From Halomonas sp. (GTDB lineage: Bacteria > Pseudomonadota > Gammaproteobacteria > Pseudomonadales > Halomonadaceae), in NCBI GenBank assembly GCA_007129225.1, contig SKVX01000137.1, positions 1-9,422 of the forward strand: DNA of 9,422 bases, given 5' to 3'. Both the position numbers and the translations under genes were made by a program. Position 1 is the first letter of the stretch. Each line of letters opens with the position of its first letter. The notes below the pieces were generated by a model. The model was not told the origin of the DNA, made no database searches, and was given only the letters and a program-made list of their open reading frames with translations. Below are positions 5,685-9,422 of the stretch, piece by piece.

Positions 5685-6557
5685 GTTAGGATCCGTTGGT
5701 GTGAGGGCATCGTCGCTGTCGGATCGAGCACTGGGAAAGAACAGTGGCTGGCCGTCGACTTGAAACTCGGCGATAGCCTGCTGGCCCTCCTCGGAGAGCA
5801 GCCATCGATGCCACTCGCTTGCCAGCTCGTGCTTCAGGTGGGGGTGGCGCTCTGTCGATAGCAGCAGGCTGGCGTACTGGTTGAGCAGTACCTCGTCGCC
5901 CTCGAAGAGCAGGGCGAGGTCCTGCCTATTGTCGAAGGCGGCCCAGCTGGCGCGGTCAGTGAAAACGTAGGCATCCATGGCGGCGGCGGTATTGAGCGTC
6001 GGGCCCATGCCGCTGCCCAGGGCGCGATACCATCTGCCCTGGGGGGCAATGCCGGCCGCTCGCCACAGCTGTCGTTCAGCGCGGTGGGTGCCGCTGTCGT
6101 CGCCGCGTGAGGCGAAGGGTGACTCGGCGGCAGCGATGGCGGCGAAGGCTTCAATCGCCGTTTCGGCCGCGGTGATACGGGCCGGGTCCTCGGCAGGGCC
6201 GATGATCACGAAGTCATTGACCATGATCTCCGCTCGCTGGCTAGCATGCCCCTCGGTGATGAGCTGCGCCTCGCCCGCGGGGTCGTGCACCAGCAGGGCA
6301 TCGGCGTCACCACGGCGGGCGATGGCGAAGGCCTGGCCGGTTCCCACCGCCACCACCCGAACCGAGATGCCGGTGGCCTCGGTGAACGGCGGGATGATGG
6401 CGCGAAACAGCCCCGAGTTCTCGGTGGAGGTGGTAGAGGCCAGCACGATATATCGCGCTGCATGTCGCTCTTTATGCTGTTCTCTGGCCGCGGCCTGGGG
6501 CGCGGCCAAGAAGCAGGCGAGGAGCAGTGTTGAGACCATTCGACGGTAGCGGAACAT
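5640..6557 (-). CDS. tupA: Tungstate ABC transporter, periplasmic binding protein
   Basis: Substrate-binding protein of 305 residues. An N-terminal signal peptide has a basic n-region (MFRYRR), a hydrophobic core (about 7-18) and a probable cleavage after AAA near residue 24. The TupA signature segments are present in order: STTSTENSGL (41-50), VGTGQAFA (71-78), GDADALLVH (83-91), NDFVIIGP (114-121) and SRGDDSGTH (150-158). These distinguish TupA (tungstate) from ModA (molybdate). The last roughly 27 residues (279-305), after LFFPSA, look like an extra tail and lie antisense to and past the idi 3' end. Start: I prefer ATG 6557, with GGGAGG 10 nt upstream and a typical signal peptide; ATG 6575, six codons earlier, overlaps the tupC stop as TGATG and is the alternative. 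Last gene of tupB-tupC-tupA. Confidence 0.9.
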   Translation of the reverse strand: MFRYRRMVSTLLLACFLAAPQAAAREQHKERHAARYIVLASTTSTENSGLFRAIIPPFTEATGISVRVVAVGTGQAFAIARRGDADALLVHDPAGEAQLITEGHASQRAEIMVNDFVIIGPAEDPARITAAETAIEAFAAIAAAESPFASRGDDSGTHRAERQLWRAAGIAPQGRWYRALGSGMGPTLNTAAAMDAYVFTDRASWAAFDNRQDLALLFEGDEVLLNQYASLLLSTERHPHLKHELASEWHRWLLSEEGQQAIAEFQVDGQPLFFPSARSDSDDALTPTDPNLSAISLHLIRKFTP

Positions 6558-6574
6558 GGCCTGGACGCCTCCCA

Positions 6575-7333
6575 TCAGCCGAGCAGTTCACCGGAGAGAA
6601 AGTCGCGGGCGAGCTGGCTGCAGGGGGCGTGAAAAAACGCCTTTGCCGGTGTGTGCTCGATGATGCGGCCCTCGCACAGGAAGACGATGTCGTCGGCCAG
6701 GCGGCGGGCCTGGTTTAGGTCGTGGCTGGTCATCACAATTCGCGAGCCCTGGTCGTGGAAGGTGTGAACCGCATCCTCAACGGCCCGCATCGATGCCGGG
6801 TCGAGTGCCGACGTGGGTTCGTCGAGAAACAGCACGTCGGGCTCCAGGACCCAGGCACGCGCCAGCGCCAGGCGTTGCTGCTCGCCGCCGGAGAGCACCC
6901 GGGCCGGGCGGTCGGCCAGGCTGGCGAGCCCGAAGCGCTCCAGTGCCGCCATGGCCAGGCCGCGACGACGACGCCAGGCTACGCCCCGGGCGGCCAGGGC
7001 ATAGCTGAGGTTGGCCAGCGCAGAGCGGCGCAGCATTACCGGGCGCTGGAAGACCATCGCCTGGCGCAGGGGGCGGCCGCTGTCATGGGTCGCCCAGCGC
7101 ACTTGGCCGCTGGTGGGGGCGAGCAGGCCATGGGCGAGGCGCATCAGCAGGCTCTTGCCGGCCCCGTTGGGTCCCAGTATCACTGTGCGACCGCGGGGCG
7201 CCAGCGTGAGGTCGATATCCTTCAGCAGTGTCTGGCCCCGGTGGGAAAAGCCGAGTCCTGCCAGGCGCAGCAGGGGCTCGCTTGTCGGTGAGGCGGGTGG
7301 CAGCCAGGTGGCCGGCTGGCAGAAGTCGTTCAT
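6575..7333 (-). CDS. tupC: Tungstate ABC transporter, ATP-binding protein
   Basis: ABC ATPase of 252 residues that powers tungstate import from the cytosolic face. Motifs in order: Walker A GPNGAGKS (54-61), Q-loop at Gln96 in FQRPVMLRRS (95-104), signature LSGGEQQRLALARA (147-160), Walker B VLFLDEP (167-173), D-loop SALD (175-178) and H-loop His204 in TSHD. QRPVMLRRS after the Q-loop is typical of TupC-type ATPases. The first 20 residues are a nonconserved leader. Its ATG overlaps the tupB stop (ATGA, 4 bp) and has AGGAGG 8 nt upstream; its TGA overlaps a possible tupA ATG. Tight packing implies one mRNA and translational coupling. Assignment to tungstate rests on its partners TupA and TupB. 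Confidence 0.92.
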   Translation of the reverse strand: MNDFCQPATWLPPASPTSEPLLRLAGLGFSHRGQTLLKDIDLTLAPRGRTVILGPNGAGKSLLMRLAHGLLAPTSGQVRWATHDSGRPLRQAMVFQRPVMLRRSALANLSYALAARGVAWRRRRGLAMAALERFGLASLADRPARVLSGGEQQRLALARAWVLEPDVLFLDEPTSALDPASMRAVEDAVHTFHDQGSRIVMTSHDLNQARRLADDIVFLCEGRIIEHTPAKAFFHAPCSQLARDFLSGELLG

Positions 7334-8034
7334 CCCAGTTTCCTCCTGGCACGTTCGCCGACCAGATAGGCGGTGCCGTTGACCAGTGCCACCAGGCCCA
7401 GCAGCACCAGGCCCAGGCCGAGTGCCAGTGCCAGGTTGCCCTTGCTGGTTTCCAGGGCGATGGCCGTGGTCATCACCCGGGTCACACCGTCGATGTTACC
7501 ACCGACGATCAGCACGGCGCCGACCTCGGCGCTGGCCCGGCCGAAGCCGGCCAGTATCACCGTCATCAGCGCGAAGCGGGCATCCCAAAGCAGGCTGGGC
7601 ATGGCACGAAGGCGAGTCACGCCGAAGGAGTGCAGCTGCTCGCGGTACTCGTCCCACAGGGTCAGGACATGGTCGCGGGTCAGGGCGGCGATGATGGGCA
7701 GCACCAGCAACGACTGGGCGATGACCATGGCGGTGGGAGTGAACAGCAGCCCCAGCCCACCCAGGGGCCCGGCCCGGGACAGCATGAGATAGACCAGCAG
7801 GCCGGCCACGACCGGCGGCAGGCCCATGAAGGCGTTGAGCAGCGTGACCACCAGGCCGCGCCCGGGGAATTGCCAAAGCGCCAGCGCGGCGCCCAACGGC
7901 AGTCCGATCAGCGCCCCGACCAGCACGGCGGCCAGCGACACCTGAAGCGACAGGGTCACGATGCCGAGCAGGGTCGGGTCCAGGCCCAGGATCAGGCTGA
8001 GGGCGGCCTGGAAGGCGTTGTCGGTATCCGGCAT
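7330..8034 (-). CDS. tupB: Tungstate ABC transporter, permease
   Basis: Inner-membrane permease of 234 residues with about five to six hydrophobic segments (roughly 20-55, 62-85, 98-118, 152-180 and 200-224). TupB-like segments are FMGLPPVVAGLLVYLMLS (69-86), the cytosolic ATPase-contact region EYREQLHSFGVTRLRAMPSL (129-148), and RASAEVGAVLIVGGNI (166-181) followed by TRVMTTAIALETSKG (185-199). Start at 8034 is set by GGAG 6 nt upstream and by normal family length; an in-frame ATG at 8094 would add 20 Arg/Pro-rich residues and start within the leader hairpin. First gene of the operon, with tupC overlapping its stop by 4 bp. Separated by 158 nt from the upstream patatin gene on the same strand. 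Confidence 0.92.
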   Translation of the reverse strand: MPDTDNAFQAALSLILGLDPTLLGIVTLSLQVSLAAVLVGALIGLPLGAALALWQFPGRGLVVTLLNAFMGLPPVVAGLLVYLMLSRAGPLGGLGLLFTPTAMVIAQSLLVLPIIAALTRDHVLTLWDEYREQLHSFGVTRLRAMPSLLWDARFALMTVILAGFGRASAEVGAVLIVGGNIDGVTRVMTTAIALETSKGNLALALGLGLVLLGLVALVNGTAYLVGERARRKLG

Positions 8035-8079
8035 TCGCGGCTCCGGGCGAGTGTGGCGAAGGCCCATGGTAAGCCAAGG

Positions 8080-8124
8080 CCGGGCTGGCGGCATTCACGA
8101 AACGACCAACACATGCCAGCCCGG
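8080..8124 (-). promoter_or_regulatory. Hairpin in the tupB leader
   Basis: Perfect 10-bp arms CCGGGCTGGC (8080-8089) and GCCAGCCCGG (8115-8124) enclose a 25-nt loop, 45-90 nt upstream of the tupB start and 68 nt past the patatin stop. No U-tract follows on the minus strand, so it is not an intrinsic terminator. ATGCC next to the right arm can pair alternatively with GGCAT next to the left arm, allowing a shifted fold. It does not match the molybdenum-cofactor riboswitch as I remember it. A leader regulatory element or an mRNA-stabilising stem between the two genes are both possible. Confidence 0.45.
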
Positions 8125-8150
8125 GGCAGTGAAGCCGCAACCACGGCCGG

Positions 8151-8189
8151 GAACCGGTTCTCTCCATCAGGCCAGTTAGGCAGGCTAAC
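8151..8189. promoter_or_regulatory. Small palindromes upstream of the tup operon
   Basis: The perfect palindrome GAACCGGTTC (8151-8160) and the interrupted dyad GTTAG-GCAGG-CTAAC (8175-8189) lie between the patatin stop codon and the tupB leader hairpin. They are candidate operators for the tup operon, for example for an oxyanion-responsive repressor, but neither matches the E. coli ModE consensus as I know it. No clear promoter boxes were found. Confidence 0.25.
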
Positions 8190-8192
8190 CCT

Positions 8193-9278
8193 TCACGTCT
8201 CGCTCTCGCCACGCTCGGTGGGCGCTTCCTCCGGCCTGGCGAAGGGGCGGAAGGAATCCTGGAAGACCGCATTCAGATCGAAGGACGAGCACTTGCCGAT
8301 GGAATCGAAGTTCTGCTCGAGCCACAGGTCGGCCCAGGCGCGTCCCTGGGCATGGAGTCGGGAAACGAAGTCCCATTCCGCATTGAGCTTGCTCGAGGCG
8401 CTGAGCTTTTCGACTTCCTGCTCGGCATGGATCAGATGCAGGCGCATGGAGCGGTACCGTTCCAGCTCCACATCCTGCGAGTCGATCAATTGCTGCAGCA
8501 GCTGAATGCTGCGCAGCTCCTTGATCAGGCTGGTGTTGAAGGTGATCTCGTTGATGCGGTTGATGATGTCCCGAGCGCTTTCGGGGAGCTGGCTGCGAAC
8601 CAGCGGGTTGACCTGCACCACCACCAGGTCGCGACAGCCCTGGTCGTCGACCAACGGGAAGAGGGCGGGGTTGCCGCTGTAGCCACCATCCCAGTAGGCC
8701 TCACCATCGATCTCCACGGCCGGGAACATGAACGGCAGGCAGGCCGAGGCCATGACGGTATCCACGCTCAGCTCCGGCTGGCGGAACACCTTGGCGCGCC
8801 CGGTACGCACGTTGGTGGCGGTAACGAATATCTTCGCCTTGCTGCAGGCGTTTACCCGCTCGAAGTCCACCAGTTCGCTGACCAGGTCACGCAAGGGGTT
8901 AATGCCCAGGGGATTGAGCTTCGCCGGGGGAACCAGTTGGGTGAGACTTTCGAAGAAGAGATAGCTCGGCGAGGTATCGAGACCGTCGTTGCCCATCAGC
9001 CGATCCCAGGGGGAGCGCTGGATCGGTGAGAAACGCGCTGCGTCGCTGACTCCCTTCCAGAAGGTATGGAGCGCTTCCTGGGCACCCTCGCGGCCACCCT
9101 TGTGCAGCCCATCGGCCAATACCACGGCATTCATGGCGCCGGCACTGGTGCCGCTGACCCCGTCGATCTCCAGCCGCTCCTCTTCCAGCAGCCGGTCGAG
9201 TACGCCCCAGGTCAGGGCGCCGTGGGAACCGCCGCCCTGTAGTGCCAGGTCGATGAGCTTCTTGTCGTCCTTCGCCAT
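8193..9278 (-). CDS. Patatin-like phospholipase (cytosolic)
   Basis: Serine-aspartate dyad lipid acyl hydrolase of 361 residues. The oxyanion-hole motif LQGGGSHGAL is at 13-22, the nucleophile elbow G-T-S-A-G at 43-47 with catalytic Ser45, and the D-G-G motif with Asp197 at 197-199. SACLPFMFPAVEIDGEAYWD (178-197) is the usual stretch before the catalytic Asp. A charged helical C-terminal half (about 230-345) follows the patatin core. There is no signal peptide, membrane helix or autotransporter domain, so it should act in the cytosol on membrane phospholipids or other acyl esters; the natural substrate is unknown. Start at 9278 has AAGGAG 5-6 nt upstream; the frame stays open to the right window edge (possible GTG at 9380), but that extension is not family-like. 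It may be co-transcribed with tup downstream, with no functional link I can defend. Confidence 0.88.
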   Translation of the reverse strand: MAKDDKKLIDLALQGGGSHGALTWGVLDRLLEEERLEIDGVSGTSAGAMNAVVLADGLHKGGREGAQEALHTFWKGVSDAARFSPIQRSPWDRLMGNDGLDTSPSYLFFESLTQLVPPAKLNPLGINPLRDLVSELVDFERVNACSKAKIFVTATNVRTGRAKVFRQPELSVDTVMASACLPFMFPAVEIDGEAYWDGGYSGNPALFPLVDDQGCRDLVVVQVNPLVRSQLPESARDIINRINEITFNTSLIKELRSIQLLQQLIDSQDVELERYRSMRLHLIHAEQEVEKLSASSKLNAEWDFVSRLHAQGRAWADLWLEQNFDSIGKCSSFDLNAVFQDSFRPFARPEEAPTERGESET

Positions 9279-9422
9279 GCTATCTCCTTGAAGTCTGAAT
9301 GCTGCGATGCAGTCTAGGCTTCCTGGACGTCTCTGTCTGTCGAAATGATTCTCTTCCAGGGCTGGTGAAATCGCGTGCACATCTGCCTGGGGATGACGGC
9401 GGGTTCGCCCATCGGCCAGGGC
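9279..9422. other. Upstream region of the patatin gene, right window edge
   Basis: This 144-nt segment holds the patatin ribosome site near its left end. On the minus strand, TAGACT followed about 50 nt later by the start codon could be a -10 box, but no -35 box sits at the right distance. No gene on either strand can be supported before the window ends. Confidence 0.3.

Noticed and set aside
5640..8034. Molybdate (ModABC) or sulfate/phosphate ABC transporter instead of tungstate
   Set aside because: The binding protein has the TTSTENSGL, VGTGQA and SRGDDSGTH pattern of TupA, and the ATPase and permease match TupC and TupB in length and motifs.
8080..8124. Hairpin as intrinsic terminator of the patatin gene
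   Set aside because: No U-tract follows it on the minus strand, and it lies 68 nt past the stop codon.
7228..8505. Plus-strand open frame of 425 codons opposite tupC, tupB and the patatin gene
   Set aside because: It spans two real genes and an intergenic leader, its Gln/Gly/His-rich composition is typical of reading high-GC genes backwards, and no family motif is visible.
1..9422. Defence island, prophage, CRISPR array or biosynthetic cluster
   Set aside because: All genes belong to metabolic, transport or regulatory families; no nuclease, toxin-antitoxin, integrase, spacer array or modular synthase signature is seen on either strand.

Overview
The window looks like chromosomal DNA of a high-GC gammaproteobacterium. 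Halomonas or another Halomonadaceae member is my best guess from the gene families and the REP-type repeats; I could not search a database, so treat this as inference. Gene density is normal. I see no rRNA, tRNA, CRISPR array, transposase or phage gene.

Layout, left to right. (1) Positions 1-243 hold two nearly identical 102-bp REP/BIME-like units with a 141-bp period, just past the 3' end of liuA. (2) liuA (minus) encodes isovaleryl-CoA dehydrogenase of leucine catabolism; a LiuR-like palindrome overlaps its candidate promoter. (3) A minus-strand SbtA-family sodium/bicarbonate permease is divergent from a plus-strand CbbR-like LysR regulator, and two dyads lie in the shared 132-bp spacer. 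(4) A plus-strand isoprenoid pair follows: an ERG9-like squalene/phytoene synthase family enzyme and a type I isopentenyl-diphosphate isomerase (idi). Sampled lines here are clearly lower in GC (about 53-55%) than sampled lines in the flanks (about 72-73%). (5) Converging on idi is a minus-strand tungstate ABC transporter operon transcribed tupB-tupC-tupA, with overlapping stop and start codons at both junctions; its binding-protein gene runs 45 bp into the 3' end of idi. (6) A cytosolic patatin-like phospholipase gene lies upstream of the tup operon on the same strand, separated by a 158-nt spacer that holds a 10-bp-stem hairpin and small palindromes.

Functional reading. LiuA passes electrons from isovaleryl-CoA to ETF. 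The SbtA/LysR pair is probably a self-contained inorganic-carbon uptake module. Idi balances IPP and DMAPP, which supply the farnesyl diphosphate used by the head-to-head synthase. TupBCA imports tungstate for tungsto-enzymes. These are separate housekeeping or accessory units, not one pathway.

I found no convincing undescribed multi-gene system. The best leads are regulatory or architectural: the SbtA/CbbR-like pair with its dyads, the idi TTG start overlapped by a six-codon leader ORF, the ERG9-like synthase in a low-GC island, the tup leader hairpin, and the tandem REP unit whose only mutation lies in a hairpin loop.
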